A DNA stretch of 62,371 nucleotides from Candidatus Sulfopaludibacter sp. SbA3 (GTDB taxonomy: Bacteria; Acidobacteriota; Terriglobia; Bryobacterales; Bryobacteraceae). This document shows positions 42,772-52,232 of the stretch, in pieces. Each line of letters starts with the position of its first letter. Position 1 is the stretch's first letter. A model generated the notes under the pieces. That model was not told the origin of the DNA. It saw only the letters and a program-made list of their open reading frames with translations, and made no database searches. The DNA lies in the NCBI GenBank assembly GCA_945893365.1, contig CAMDED010000026.1, positions 1-62,371 on the forward strand, in the 5' to 3' direction. Both the position numbers and the translations under genes were made by a program.

Positions 42772-44202
42772 CTACTGCGTGGCCTTGCCGCGGCCGTTGG
42801 TTCCTTCCTGCTGGCTGTGAGCATAGCCCGCATGAGGAGGAGCATGGAACGGGAAGCGAGACAGGTACGCCAGGTCGTTCGAGTTGACGCCGTCGCCGAG
42901 CTGGGTGTTGGGTGCGGTCCCGAAACCTGGGACAAGCACGCCGGCGACCGCGCGGAGACCGATGTCCACCACGTCGTCGCCGATCCGGCGCCCGTTCGGC
43001 CACCCGGCATTGTCGCCCGCGACCGGTCCAAGACGGCTGAAACCGGAATCGCCGGGAGCTTTTGCGGGAACCGAGAGATCGAGCCGGGTGAGGTCGGGAA
43101 TGAACACGCCCATAAGATCCGCGCGCGGAGCGGGAGGAATATTCAAGCCCAGGCCTTTCAGCACCTGCGCGATGAACGGGTCGGCCACGAGTGGACGAAA
43201 CTGCGCGTCATTCACCGGATCGTTGCGGTTCCAGCGGTCCTTCATCGGCAGCGGGATCAGCAGCTCCACCGTCAGGGGGTTGCCCACGCGGTCAACCTGG
43301 TTGTACTCGCCGACGTTGAGCGGATCGTCCGTGCCGCGGCGGATGGTCACCTGCTGGCGGAGCGTGGAGGCCCATGCGCCAACCAGACGCGCCGGATCGC
43401 TCGAATTGGCCGGAGCCGCGCCCGTGGAGGTGAGCGCGCCGATAGGCACTTCGACCGCAATCAGGCTGATGTTGTAGCCGGCAAAGCCGTCGACCGCCCT
43501 CGGATAAGCGGGGCCGGGGCTCGCATCGTCGCCGCCCGCCAGCACGGGAGCCGGCGCGCGGAAATTCAGGAAATCGAACGTGGCGGCGCTGTCGAAGTAG
43601 AAAGCGTCGTCGCGGGGGCCGGCGAAGACTTTCCAGCCGTTCGAGAGTTCAAAAACGGACTTCGATCCGAGCCGTTCCTCGTAACTCGGGGTTGCTTTCG
43701 GGCCCTGGTTCGGAGGGGCTACCGAGAGAACGTGCCCGTTCCTGTCGCGGTCGATGAATGTGGAGGTACCGGTTCTCAAATTCCGGATGACAACCTGGTA
43801 CGTCTGCTTCAGGAAAATTCCCTCGCTATCGATATTGTCGATAAGCCCGAAATACGATACGAAAGGCGCATTCGGATTTAGGGCCGTCCTGAAGACAAAA
43901 TCGATTTGAATGTCCGGAATCCCGTCGAGGCCGCGGGAATTGTTGACGTTGAAGCGGTACAGGACGCTATCGGAGAACTTGTAGTAGGAGGGTCCGTTCT
44001 GGGGGTTTTGAAACCCTTGTGCGCTCATGCTCAGTACTACCCGATCCGCGCGGCCGGTTTCCCAGCTCCGGAAAAAATAGAAATCGTTAAGGTTGGCGGT
44101 CTGGTCCTCAAGCAGCAAGGGTCCATTACGGTGGCTGGCGGCGAAACCGCCGGTTGCCGCGAGTAATGCGCAGACGCCCGTTCGTAAAGCGTAGGTAAAC
44201 AT
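42772..44202 (-). CDS. Secreted DUF4331-type protein, 476 aa
   Basis: After the signal (TYALRTGVCALLAATGGFAA), ASHRNGPLLLEDQTANLNDF (residues about 22-41) is the hallmark SHREAP-like start of DUF4331 domains. Further family-like parts are DGIPDIQIDFVF, GYNISLIAVEVPIGAL and the end segment DVVDIGLRAVAGVLVPGFG followed by DGVNSNDLAYLSRFPFHAPP. The function of the domain is unknown. AAGGAG precedes ATG. It heads a DUF4331-TPR-HEAT operon. Confidence 0.85.
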   Translation of the reverse strand: MFTYALRTGVCALLAATGGFAASHRNGPLLLEDQTANLNDFYFFRSWETGRADRVVLSMSAQGFQNPQNGPSYYKFSDSVLYRFNVNNSRGLDGIPDIQIDFVFRTALNPNAPFVSYFGLIDNIDSEGIFLKQTYQVVIRNLRTGTSTFIDRDRNGHVLSVAPPNQGPKATPSYEERLGSKSVFELSNGWKVFAGPRDDAFYFDSAATFDFLNFRAPAPVLAGGDDASPGPAYPRAVDGFAGYNISLIAVEVPIGALTSTGAAPANSSDPARLVGAWASTLRQQVTIRRGTDDPLNVGEYNQVDRVGNPLTVELLIPLPMKDRWNRNDPVNDAQFRPLVADPFIAQVLKGLGLNIPPAPRADLMGVFIPDLTRLDLSVPAKAPGDSGFSRLGPVAGDNAGWPNGRRIGDDVVDIGLRAVAGVLVPGFGTAPNTQLGDGVNSNDLAYLSRFPFHAPPHAGYAHSQQEGTNGRGKATQ

Positions 44203-44298
44203 TGTTGCTCCTTCGGTGGTGATCCGGCAAATTGCGATCTACCAACTGGAACTACGAGGAAAGGGCGGAAAGTGGATTTGCCGCCGGATTTTGCCGTA

Positions 44299-46650
44299 TT
44301 AACTTCGCATTCGCAGCAGCATATACAGCCCGGCAAGCGAGAATAAGGCGTCGGGCGACCAAGCCGCGAGCGCCGGAGGAAGCTGATTGACGTTTCCGAT
44401 CTGCTCAAACAAGTGATTGACACCCCAGTATGCGATGGCGACCCCTAAACTGACCCCGATCCCCGCCATCGCGCCGCGATTCCCCACAAGGAATCCGAAA
44501 GGCACGGAAAGCATCGCCATGATAAGCGCGAACAGCGGCACCGAGAACTTCTTGTGGTACTGAACGCGCAGCCGTACCGTATCGAAGCCGCTTCGCGCCA
44601 GGTCCTCGATGTAGGTCTCCAGTTGCCGGTAATTCATCTGCTTCGCTTGCACCAGCTCTTTGAGGAAGTAGTCGGGGGGCTCATCCAACTCCGGAAATGT
44701 GTCCACCTGAAAGTTGCGGAAGTTCTTCTCTCGGATGCCGCTGATGTCGCGCGTCCATCCATTTTCGAAGATCCACGTTTTCAGCGCGGGCCGCCAATAG
44801 GCCCGTTCGGCCGAGATGTGGCGGCGGAGATGGAACGTTTTGGGCTCCAGCTCGTAGACGCTCACGCCCACCATGACGTTCTGTTCGGTATCGAAATAAC
44901 GGTAAAAGTAGATCCTCGAGCCGCTGCCGAAAATCCATTTCCGGTCGGGCCGTAAGTACGTCTGCACGGGGCGCCCCTTGATCTCGTCGCGAATGGCGTC
45001 CTGCTTGCGATTGGCCTCGGGCACATAAAAATGGTCGAAAGCGAACAAGCCGGCGCTGAACAGGACGCTGACCAGAAGGACGGGCAGAGTGATGCGGTAG
45101 AGGCTCACCCCGGACGCCTTGAACGCGGTCACTTCGTTGTGTTTCGTGAGGACGCCGAAGGTCACAAGCACTGCTACAAGCACGCTGATGGGAGCGGTAT
45201 CGTAAATGAGCTTGGGAGTGAGGAAAAAGAGGTACGTAAACACGCGGGAAAGCGCAATTTTGTTCTTAATGATATCGCTCAGCAGATCGAAAAACGTGAA
45301 TACCTCGGTCATCAGTACGAACGCCGCGAGGAGGAGCAGAAAGTAGGATAGAAAGCGGCCGAGCACGTAGGCGTCGATGATCTGGGGAAACGAGGACAAC
45401 GCCCCGAAAGTTCTCCTTCCCATTCCAAGCACGGGCGCGGCGTGCGAAAAGCGCGTTTTCACCTTTGCGTAGGTTTCGGCAAAGAACGCGCGGATCGATC
45501 CCATCCAGTCCCGATCGCCTGGGATTTCGAGCCGGGTGAGTAGGATCAGCCCCACAACCGCGAATGCGGCGTTCGGCAGCCATGCCGCAACTTCAACCGG
45601 AATCTTACCCTGCCGCGCAAGTCCGCTCAGGCTCATGAACGCGAGATAGTAGCAGAAGAACGCAAGAAAAATCCCCATCACGTATCCCGCCGACTTGCCG
45701 CCTTTGCGCGAGGAAGCACCTAGAGGAATACCGACGAGCGCCAGCATGATGCACGCGAGCGGCAGCGCAAGGCGCTGATGCAGCTCGATCCCGGCTTCAA
45801 CGCGGCGTTCCTTGCCGCCATCCTTCGCGCGCGTGTGCGGAAGCAGCTCGCGCGTAGCCATTTCGCGGAACGCACGCGCGTGTCTCTCGACCGGAGGTTT
45901 AGCGTCGAGGGCCTGGTCCCCCCGCGGAAACGAGCTGTGATACCCAACCGCATCCTTTCCGATTTCGTGAGAACTCGCATCGCGGAACGAGAGCTGGATG
46001 CGGTTCCGCGCCGGGTCCGCAACGGCGATCGCCTCCCTCGCCACCGTAATGCGCGGTCCATCGCCTCGGTCCTTTAGACCGTCGTTCCGCTGTTCCGGAG
46101 GTGTCAGGTCCGCCATGAACACGTTCTCCCATACCGAGACCGGCCCCGGGGACGACCTTACCTCGCCGACATACAAGATCTTGTTCGGAAACTGTTCCTG
46201 GAATACACGCGGCTGAATGTCGGAAGTCAGCTCGGCCGCGGCGAGCTTGTTCGCGATGCGAAAGCGTTCCCGGACCGCGAAGGGAGTGAGGTAAATCGAA
46301 GCCGCCGCGGTTACCGTAGTGGCGAATACCGCAAACGCCAGCACGGGCACGACAACTTTGCGGCTCGACACGCCTGCCGCGCGCATGGCTGTGATTTCTC
46401 CATCGGCCGACATTCGGCCGAGCCCTACCAGAATGCCCACAAGCACCCCGAACGGGAGAGAGAACGGCAGCACCGGAGAAATGGCGAGAGCGAAGAGATA
46501 TGCCACGGTCTTCGGCGGAAGCGAGCTCCTGACGATCAGTTCGAACAGCCAGTCGATACCCTGGAGGAAGATGACGAAGGTCGCAAGCACCGCTCCCAGC
46601 AGCGAACTCGACAGTATTTCCCGGAAAATGTAACGGTGCAGAATCGACAC
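44299..46650 (-). CDS. Fused LptF-LptG lipopolysaccharide export permease, 783 aa
   Basis: LptF and LptG are normally separate permeases of the LptB2FG transporter. Here the N-terminal half has the LptF pattern (LHRYIFREILSSSLLGAVLA, LPFGVLVGILVGLGRMSADG, EITAMRAAGVSS). From about residue 430 the LptG pattern begins (IIDAYVLGRFLSYFLLLLAA, VFTFFDLLSDIIKNKIALSR, VLTKHNEVTAFKASGVSLYR), ending PDALFSLAGLYMLLRM. About twelve membrane helices are expected. GTG 46650 follows GGAGG. Either half alone would be about 360-390 aa, so this is a true fusion. Confidence 0.87.
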   Translation of the reverse strand: MSILHRYIFREILSSSLLGAVLATFVIFLQGIDWLFELIVRSSLPPKTVAYLFALAISPVLPFSLPFGVLVGILVGLGRMSADGEITAMRAAGVSSRKVVVPVLAFAVFATTVTAAASIYLTPFAVRERFRIANKLAAAELTSDIQPRVFQEQFPNKILYVGEVRSSPGPVSVWENVFMADLTPPEQRNDGLKDRGDGPRITVAREAIAVADPARNRIQLSFRDASSHEIGKDAVGYHSSFPRGDQALDAKPPVERHARAFREMATRELLPHTRAKDGGKERRVEAGIELHQRLALPLACIMLALVGIPLGASSRKGGKSAGYVMGIFLAFFCYYLAFMSLSGLARQGKIPVEVAAWLPNAAFAVVGLILLTRLEIPGDRDWMGSIRAFFAETYAKVKTRFSHAAPVLGMGRRTFGALSSFPQIIDAYVLGRFLSYFLLLLAAFVLMTEVFTFFDLLSDIIKNKIALSRVFTYLFFLTPKLIYDTAPISVLVAVLVTFGVLTKHNEVTAFKASGVSLYRITLPVLLVSVLFSAGLFAFDHFYVPEANRKQDAIRDEIKGRPVQTYLRPDRKWIFGSGSRIYFYRYFDTEQNVMVGVSVYELEPKTFHLRRHISAERAYWRPALKTWIFENGWTRDISGIREKNFRNFQVDTFPELDEPPDYFLKELVQAKQMNYRQLETYIEDLARSGFDTVRLRVQYHKKFSVPLFALIMAMLSVPFGFLVGNRGAMAGIGVSLGVAIAYWGVNHLFEQIGNVNQLPPALAAWSPDALFSLAGLYMLLRMRS

Positions 46651-46699
46651 TAGCGGTCGAACCTCCGCGACTGTTCCAAATTTTTCGAAAGACCCATGC

Positions 46700-48499
46700 T
46701 CAGCGCGCCGCGCGAGAGGGCTCGGGATCGGGCGCGGGCACGATCGGGAGCTTTGGATACTCCTGCTCGATCTTCTGCAGTTCCAGATCGTCGATCAGCA
46801 CGGAAGGAGCGATCACCGCGGTTTCCGATATGCTCGATCCAGCCCCCATGATCGCAAAGGGAGCCGGATTGTCCAGGAATTCGAACAGGTAGTTCTCATT
46901 CGAGGCGGCCAGGATGTCTTTGAGAGACCGCGCGTTCAACCCTTTGAAGCGCATTCCCCTGACCAGTTCTTCCCGCCCGTCGGGATACGCGCGGTAGACC
47001 AGCAGCGGCAGGCTGATCGGCTGCGAAGAGCCCGTCAATTGCCCCAAAATGCGGCGGGCCTCGTCAAACGAAGCCGAGGAAGGGAAGTCCATCTTTCGCA
47101 CGATGATGCCGTAGGGCTTTTCGCGAGTCTTGCAGATTTCGAGCATCTGGGTTTTCAGCGCCGCGGGCGTCACGGATTCCGTCGCTTTGATGAACAGGTT
47201 CCCGAACGCCGCGGTGTTCGCGCCGAAGTTGCCAGGCATTCTGGCCCGCCCGTTCGACTTGCGATAGCTCTTGACGGGCCGGCGCGTGAGCAGGAAGTTT
47301 TTCAATACCCCCTTTTCCACGATCGTGAGCGGCTCGGGCTCGACGCCTTCCATATCGACCGTATAGTGACCGAATAGCGGCCTGCCGCGCCATTCCTTCT
47401 GCGTGGGGTCGTCGACCACGTCCATCCATTCGGGCAGAATGCGGGCGCCGATCCGGCCTTCGAGCTCGCTCGACGAAAAACTGCCGGGGCGTCCCGGTTC
47501 CGTGACCGGCTTTCGATTGAGCGCCAGATTCCGGCCAAGCGCTTGAGCGAACAATTGCGCCGAGGCTTGGCCTTCAAACAGGATTGGACCGTTGTAGGAC
47601 TCCTCGATGGGCGCCTTGGTTAAAGCCAGGACATTTTCCGCCATCGCCGCGATCTGCCGGCTCATGTCGGCATCCACGGGCAGCTGGCCGAATTTGAGCG
47701 CGTGAAACATCGCCGAATCGCGCATCAGCATCCCATCGGGCGCCTGCGCGCTGGCCCGGGCGCGAATGTACATGACGTTTTCCGGCACGCGGATCTCGGC
47801 GCCCTCGGAAGTGACCAGGTAATGGACATTGCGAATCGCCTGGACTTCCACCAGAGAATTCGCGAGGGCCGGGTATTTCAGGCAGACTGCGGACAGCGCC
47901 CGGATCTTCTCGACCCAGTCGTCCGGAGCGAACGGTTCCGCGCGCACGGGCTCAATGCGGCGGATGGGCTTGCCTTCCGAGAAATCCGGAATAACCTCGC
48001 TTTGTGTAACGTTCTTAAGCGCGGATCTCTTGCGTGCGATGGTTTGCACCGCGGCCTTGTAGGACGAATCCGTCGCCAGCCAGAGGTAGCGGCGCAGCAC
48101 GGAATAGTTATCGTCGAGCGGCGGAGACATGTCGGTGCGTCCGCCGAATCCGCTTCCGACGTAATTGGTATTGTCGAAATTGTAACTGCCGACGCGCACT
48201 TGAACGGAAGGCGCGCGAAAGCGCGAGGGCGCGGAGGAAATCAGTCCGCCCACGCTGGCCATTGCGTTGAAGGTCGCGGCGTCGTCGAGCGAGTACTCGA
48301 TGTAATAAGGCTTTTCCAGATTATCGAACTTGATGGTCAGCGAGCGCTTCAACTCATCGCGCAGCGCGCTGAGAATCGTGTCGTTGTCGTGAGCGGGCAG
48401 GCTCTGAGGGGAAGCGGACACGCTCTGCGCCGGCACGCCCTGAGCGAACAGCGCCGCGGAAAGAGCGAGCGCCGGCAGCGGCCACCTTGCTGCGTTCAA
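46700..48499 (-). CDS. Secreted TldE/PmbA-like protein lacking metalloprotease residues, 599 aa
   Basis: A signal peptide (PLPALALSAALFAQGVPAQ) precedes a TldD/PmbA fold: the regions RPLFGHYTVDMEGVEPEPLT and KNFLLTRRPVKSYRKSNGRA align by eye with those of the downstream partner. At the position where the partner has HEIFGH this protein reads FEGQASAQLF, and the C-terminal cysteine region is GAGSSISETAVIAP without Cys. It is therefore expected to be catalytically silent, as TldE is in TldD/TldE complexes. TTG 48499 overlaps the tldD-like stop (TTGA). Confidence 0.8.
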   Translation of the reverse strand: MNAARWPLPALALSAALFAQGVPAQSVSASPQSLPAHDNDTILSALRDELKRSLTIKFDNLEKPYYIEYSLDDAATFNAMASVGGLISSAPSRFRAPSVQVRVGSYNFDNTNYVGSGFGGRTDMSPPLDDNYSVLRRYLWLATDSSYKAAVQTIARKRSALKNVTQSEVIPDFSEGKPIRRIEPVRAEPFAPDDWVEKIRALSAVCLKYPALANSLVEVQAIRNVHYLVTSEGAEIRVPENVMYIRARASAQAPDGMLMRDSAMFHALKFGQLPVDADMSRQIAAMAENVLALTKAPIEESYNGPILFEGQASAQLFAQALGRNLALNRKPVTEPGRPGSFSSSELEGRIGARILPEWMDVVDDPTQKEWRGRPLFGHYTVDMEGVEPEPLTIVEKGVLKNFLLTRRPVKSYRKSNGRARMPGNFGANTAAFGNLFIKATESVTPAALKTQMLEICKTREKPYGIIVRKMDFPSSASFDEARRILGQLTGSSQPISLPLLVYRAYPDGREELVRGMRFKGLNARSLKDILAASNENYLFEFLDNPAPFAIMGAGSSISETAVIAPSVLIDDLELQKIEQEYPKLPIVPAPDPEPSRAAR

Positions 48500-50202
48500 T
48501 TCGCGCTCTCCTTTCCCGCGGGGGCGCCTGCCGGGGCCGGCAGGAGCGGCGGCCGGTCCTGCGACTTCGCCTTCTTCTCGATTTCGATCTCCCGGACCAG
48601 CAGCGCCGGGGACACGGCGCTTACCGGTACGCTGCCGGATTCGGCGCCACAGTACCCGTTAAACACTTCCACCTTGTCGGACGTTGCGAGAATTTTCGCG
48701 AAACTCGCTAGCGGCGTGCCCACCAGATCGGCGCCGCGTACAAGCTCATCCGGACGGCCATCGGGATACACGCGGTACACCACGAGGGGAATCACCTTAA
48801 ACGCCTGCAAACCCGCGCGGGAAGTTGTCGTGTAGCCGCCGGTCACTCGTTGAATATAGAATCCATGGGGCTTGTTCTGTTTCTTGATTTCTTCAAGCAG
48901 CATCTCCCTCAGACCTTTTTCGGGCACTTTGCGCGCCGATTCAACAATCAGGTTCGACTGCCGGGAAACGATCTCCTGTCCCGGCTGCCTCCGGCCATGT
49001 CCGTTCGAACGGTCGAAGCCGCGGATGGGTGAACGCGACATCAGGAACGTCTTCAGAATGCCGTTCTCGACCAGGGGAACGGGCCGGGCGGACAAGCCCT
49101 CGTCGTCAAAATCGTACCAGCCGTTTAGATCGACGCCGCCGATCTTCCGGCGCGTCGGGTCGAAGACCACGCTCAGAAAGTCCGGCAGAACGGGTCGTCC
49201 AACGCTCTTCGTAAAAGTCTGACCCTCGGACTCGTCCTTCTGCCGGTGGCCCTCGACGCGGTGTCCGAATATCTCGTGAAAAAAAACGCCGGAAGCATGA
49301 CCGGAAAGAATAGCGGGGCCCACGAACGGGTCCACCACCGGCGCGTGCAGCAGCCCTTTCAGGTCGGTAGCCACGCGCGCGATGGTTTCGCGGATGACGG
49401 CGTCGGCGGGCAGACCTCCCGGGTCCACCGCCTCGAAGGAGTCGCTGGTGGAGAGGTCCATGCCGTCGCCGGCCTTCGCGCTCGCCGTGACCATGATGCG
49501 TGCGAAGCCGCGGCCATGCTGCAGCCGGGTACCTTCGGAACTTACCATGAATTTCCTCTCGGTCTGCGCAAGCACAGAGATCTGCGACGTAAGGATTTCA
49601 GGATATTTCGCGAATTCGAGGGAAACTTTGCGCAGCCGCGCCGTCCATTCGGCCGCGGCGAACCTATGGGAGGAGATGGTCTTGACGGCAACGGACGGTT
49701 TTTCCTCTGAGAAATCGTCAGAATCGTCTTCTTCGGCGACTTTGACCTGCTTGTTCGTGCGGATGTTGATGAGGCGTTCGGCAGCCGCTCGGTAAGTGCG
49801 GTCGGTTTCGAGCCACATCCGGCGCTGGATCGCGAAGGCGTTGTCGTCGATTGAAATCGGCGCGCCGGAGGTGAAGTGCGCGCGGTCGCCGCGTACGCGA
49901 TGGTAGTTATCGAGCTTCGGACTGCCGACGCGAACGGTTGTGTCGAGGTACCGGTTCCTGCCCCGATGGTCGGAAGTCAAGGTTCCGAGCGACGCCGATA
50001 GGACGTCGGTTGTTTGTTCGGTAATGGTGTAGGAGAGGAAGTAAGGAGCCGGATCGGCCTTCTCCCGCAAGACGCGGAAGTTCCTGTCGAGTTCGCTGCC
50101 CATCGCCTTTAGAACCGCCGGCGGGTCCGGCGAGGGCTGGCCGAAAAGGCTTAGCGCAAGGGAAATCAACAGCGCCGAGCGGATGGATACCGTCACACGC
50201 AA
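48496..50202 (-). CDS. Secreted TldD-type metalloprotease, 568 aa
   Basis: After a signal (SIRSALLISLALSLFG), the zinc site GVFFHEIFGHRVEGHRQ (HExxxH) is near residue 305. The RSNGHGRRQPGQEIVSRQSN segment matches the GNGRR...MTN region of TldD, and YCGAESGSVPVSAVSP supplies the third ligand Cys. Classical TldD/TldE is cytoplasmic and matures peptides such as microcins. Here both partners carry signal peptides, which suggests a periplasmic version. The start is TTG 50202; in-frame GTG 50196 is a reasonable alternative. Confidence 0.83.
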   Translation of the reverse strand: MRVTVSIRSALLISLALSLFGQPSPDPPAVLKAMGSELDRNFRVLREKADPAPYFLSYTITEQTTDVLSASLGTLTSDHRGRNRYLDTTVRVGSPKLDNYHRVRGDRAHFTSGAPISIDDNAFAIQRRMWLETDRTYRAAAERLINIRTNKQVKVAEEDDSDDFSEEKPSVAVKTISSHRFAAAEWTARLRKVSLEFAKYPEILTSQISVLAQTERKFMVSSEGTRLQHGRGFARIMVTASAKAGDGMDLSTSDSFEAVDPGGLPADAVIRETIARVATDLKGLLHAPVVDPFVGPAILSGHASGVFFHEIFGHRVEGHRQKDESEGQTFTKSVGRPVLPDFLSVVFDPTRRKIGGVDLNGWYDFDDEGLSARPVPLVENGILKTFLMSRSPIRGFDRSNGHGRRQPGQEIVSRQSNLIVESARKVPEKGLREMLLEEIKKQNKPHGFYIQRVTGGYTTTSRAGLQAFKVIPLVVYRVYPDGRPDELVRGADLVGTPLASFAKILATSDKVEVFNGYCGAESGSVPVSAVSPALLVREIEIEKKAKSQDRPPLLPAPAGAPAGKESAN

Positions 50203-50632
50203 TAGGATAGCACCTGCGCCAGCCGGACGACGGAAGCGCTCCGGGCCATCGGCGTCCTTGCTGGATGGCCGTTCCTACAAGTTCCTTACCAAGAACCGGA
50301 GGTCTTTCCGCGCTTCGGAATGCTTAAGGCGGGACTGAATCGGCGGCGGGTTCTCACCATCGGTGTTCCCGCCGCTTCGGTTATTCAGCGTGCAAGCGCG
50401 AGGCCGTGTCCGCCGATCCCGCATCGGGATGCTTCGCCCGAACCGTCCTGTCCCGCAGGTCGAATCGGGTGAAACAGTCGTCCGACGCATGCCGATCGCC
50501 GGGCCGGCTCCGCCGCGCGTTTTTTTCCCGCCGTCAAGATTTTAAGACAGATCGTCAATTCGTTCAGTTGAGCGGTACCCGCTCCGAAGAGCCCAGTGGC
50601 GATCGGGGAAATCGGTGTGGTGTAAGTCTTTC
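50203..50632. other. 430-bp gap with no supported gene
   Basis: No frame shows protein sense on either strand. The segment at 50500-50530 has a GC-rich stretch followed by seven T, which could be a weak terminator on the plus strand. Confidence 0.4.
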
Positions 50633-50660
50633 TTGACAAATCCACCCGGTCGGTTATGAT
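50633..50660 (+). promoter_or_regulatory. Near-consensus sigma-70 promoter
   Basis: TTGACA (50633-50638), a 16-bp spacer and TATGAT (50655-50660) form the strongest housekeeping promoter I see in the window. Transcription would start near 50667. That is 49 bases before a small open frame and about 405 before the tail-fibre-like gene. Confidence 0.6.
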
Positions 50661-50715
50661 TGTCGAGCGTCCGCATGCCGTGGATTCAACGTCTAATTCC
50701 TGAACACGGAGTGAA

Positions 50716-50910
50716 ATGCCGAACAATTGCGAGGCTCGTGTCACGCCTAACTTCTCGACGAGAGCGGCAGTGGCGTGGCGGGCGCAGTGCATACCATCCG
50801 GATCACCCATGCCGCCGGTGAATGTCCAGTCGCAGGCCGGCGCCGGCGGCGAGTTCTCGATAGCCGGGTTCGCGGCGGGAGCCTATGGTGCGGGTACGAG
50901 GCGCAGCTAA
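50716..50910 (+). CDS. Possible small protein, 64 aa, unknown
   Basis: ATG follows GGAG and lies in the leader of the promoter at 50633. The sequence (MPNNCEARVTPNFSTRAAVA...) matches nothing I recognise, and the codon pattern is not convincing. It may be a leader peptide, the worn start of a lost gene, or noise. Confidence 0.2.
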   Translation: MPNNCEARVTPNFSTRAAVAWRAQCIPSGSPMPPVNVQSQAGAGGEFSIAGFAAGAYGAGTRRS

Positions 50911-51071
50911 AGTGCAACGAGAGGCAAACGCACGATTACGCCAGGCGGGTACCGGGCCTCCAGGTCTGGTGATGACCGACGGGCGGAAGCGCCAGAAGCA
51001 AAAGCAGTGGACTGGGTCCCTTTGGCCCGCCAGTCCTGGTATTCAAATTATCACAACAGGGATTCTAAACA

Positions 51072-52232
51072 ATGCTACCTAAACGGAAATGCCGGAAGAC
51101 GCTCTTTGCCAGCCGTCCGCTTGCCGGACACATTCGAATATTGCTTGTCACCGTGGCACTCTACGGCGCGCATAGCAGTCAACTTTTTGCGCAGACGAGC
51201 CCGTGGGTACTGGGGAGCGGGGGAGCGATCTATTACAACAGCGGCAACGTCGGCATCGGGGTGTCGTCAGGGGTCTCGAAACTAGACGTAAGAGGTACCA
51301 GGTATGGGGTGGGTCTAGGCGCTTTCCAGGGAGTTGCCGGTCTGTTTTCAACGGATCCGTTCGGGGCGGGTGTGGGCGGCGGTCTAATGTTGGGTGGGTC
51401 CTACAACGGAAGCGAGGTAACTGCGTTCGGCCAGTTGGCAGGCGTGAAAGAGAATTCCACGGATGGCAACTATGCCGGCGCATTGGCCTTCTCGACCCGA
51501 GGAAACAGCGATTTCGTGAATGAATGGATGAGAATCGATAGCCAGGGCAGAGTCGGCATCGGGACGAAGACGCCCGTCGGCGGCTTACAGGTAGCCAACG
51601 GTTATTTGTACCAGACTGCCAATGTCAATGGGGGCGGAGTAAGCAGTTCTTTCATCAATGGAGGCCTTGCTATTGGCTGGAACAGAATAGCCGGGACGGG
51701 TGAAACGGACTTTATCACCAACCGAGGCGGGGGCCCAGGGGGATTCCAATTCACCGATTTCAACAACTCCGTCTATACCAATTTAATGACGATTCAAAGC
51801 GCCGGCAACGTCGGCATCGGGACGACAGCGCCACAGTACAAGCTGGCCGTCAACGGCACGATCGGCGCGAAGGAAGTGATCGTGACCAATACCGGCTGGG
51901 CGGACTACGTCTTCCAGCCCGGCTACCGGCTCAAGCCATTGACCGAGGTGGGCGCGTACATCAGGGAGCATCGCCACCTTCCTGAAATGCCCTCGGAAAG
52001 GGAGGTCATCGAGAAAGGAGCCGGATTGGGTGAAATGCAGGTCAAGATGCTGGCGAAGATCGAGGAGCTTACGCTGCATTTGATCGAGGCGGAGGAGAAG
52101 AACCGGCGATTGGAGCGGCAGAGCTTAAAGATCGAGAAGCAGAGCCGCGAAATCGAGAAGAGGATGGCGGTAATTGAGCGCAGGCTTGCGGGTGATCCGC
52201 CAGCCGGGGACCGAAGCTCCGAGAGCCGCTGA
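51072..52232 (+). CDS. Secreted tail-fibre-like repeat protein with coiled-coil end, 386 aa
   Basis: A long signal peptide (LLVTVALYGAHSSQLFAQ) is followed by repeats built on NVGIGxxxPxxKLxVxG: GNVGIGVSSGVSKLDVRG, GRVGIGTKTPVGGLQVANG, GNVGIGTTAPQYKLAVNG. A C-terminal block follows, WADYVFQPGYRLKPLTEVGA with YIREHRHLPEMPSEREVIEK, then a Glu/Lys/Arg coiled coil (KNRRLERQSLKIEKQSREIE). This layout is common in Bacteroidetes and acidobacterial surface proteins related to phage tail fibres, where the end forms a trimeric stalk. No peptidase S74 motif is seen. The ligand is unknown. Confidence 0.78.
   Translation: MLPKRKCRKTLFASRPLAGHIRILLVTVALYGAHSSQLFAQTSPWVLGSGGAIYYNSGNVGIGVSSGVSKLDVRGTRYGVGLGAFQGVAGLFSTDPFGAGVGGGLMLGGSYNGSEVTAFGQLAGVKENSTDGNYAGALAFSTRGNSDFVNEWMRIDSQGRVGIGTKTPVGGLQVANGYLYQTANVNGGGVSSSFINGGLAIGWNRIAGTGETDFITNRGGGPGGFQFTDFNNSVYTNLMTIQSAGNVGIGTTAPQYKLAVNGTIGAKEVIVTNTGWADYVFQPGYRLKPLTEVGAYIREHRHLPEMPSEREVIEKGAGLGEMQVKMLAKIEELTLHLIEAEEKNRRLERQSLKIEKQSREIEKRMAVIERRLAGDPPAGDRSSESR

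Noticed and set aside
41455-43881. Long open frame (808 codons) on the plus strand
   Set aside because: It runs across the antisense of two real genes and the gap between them, and has no signal, motif or ribosome site.
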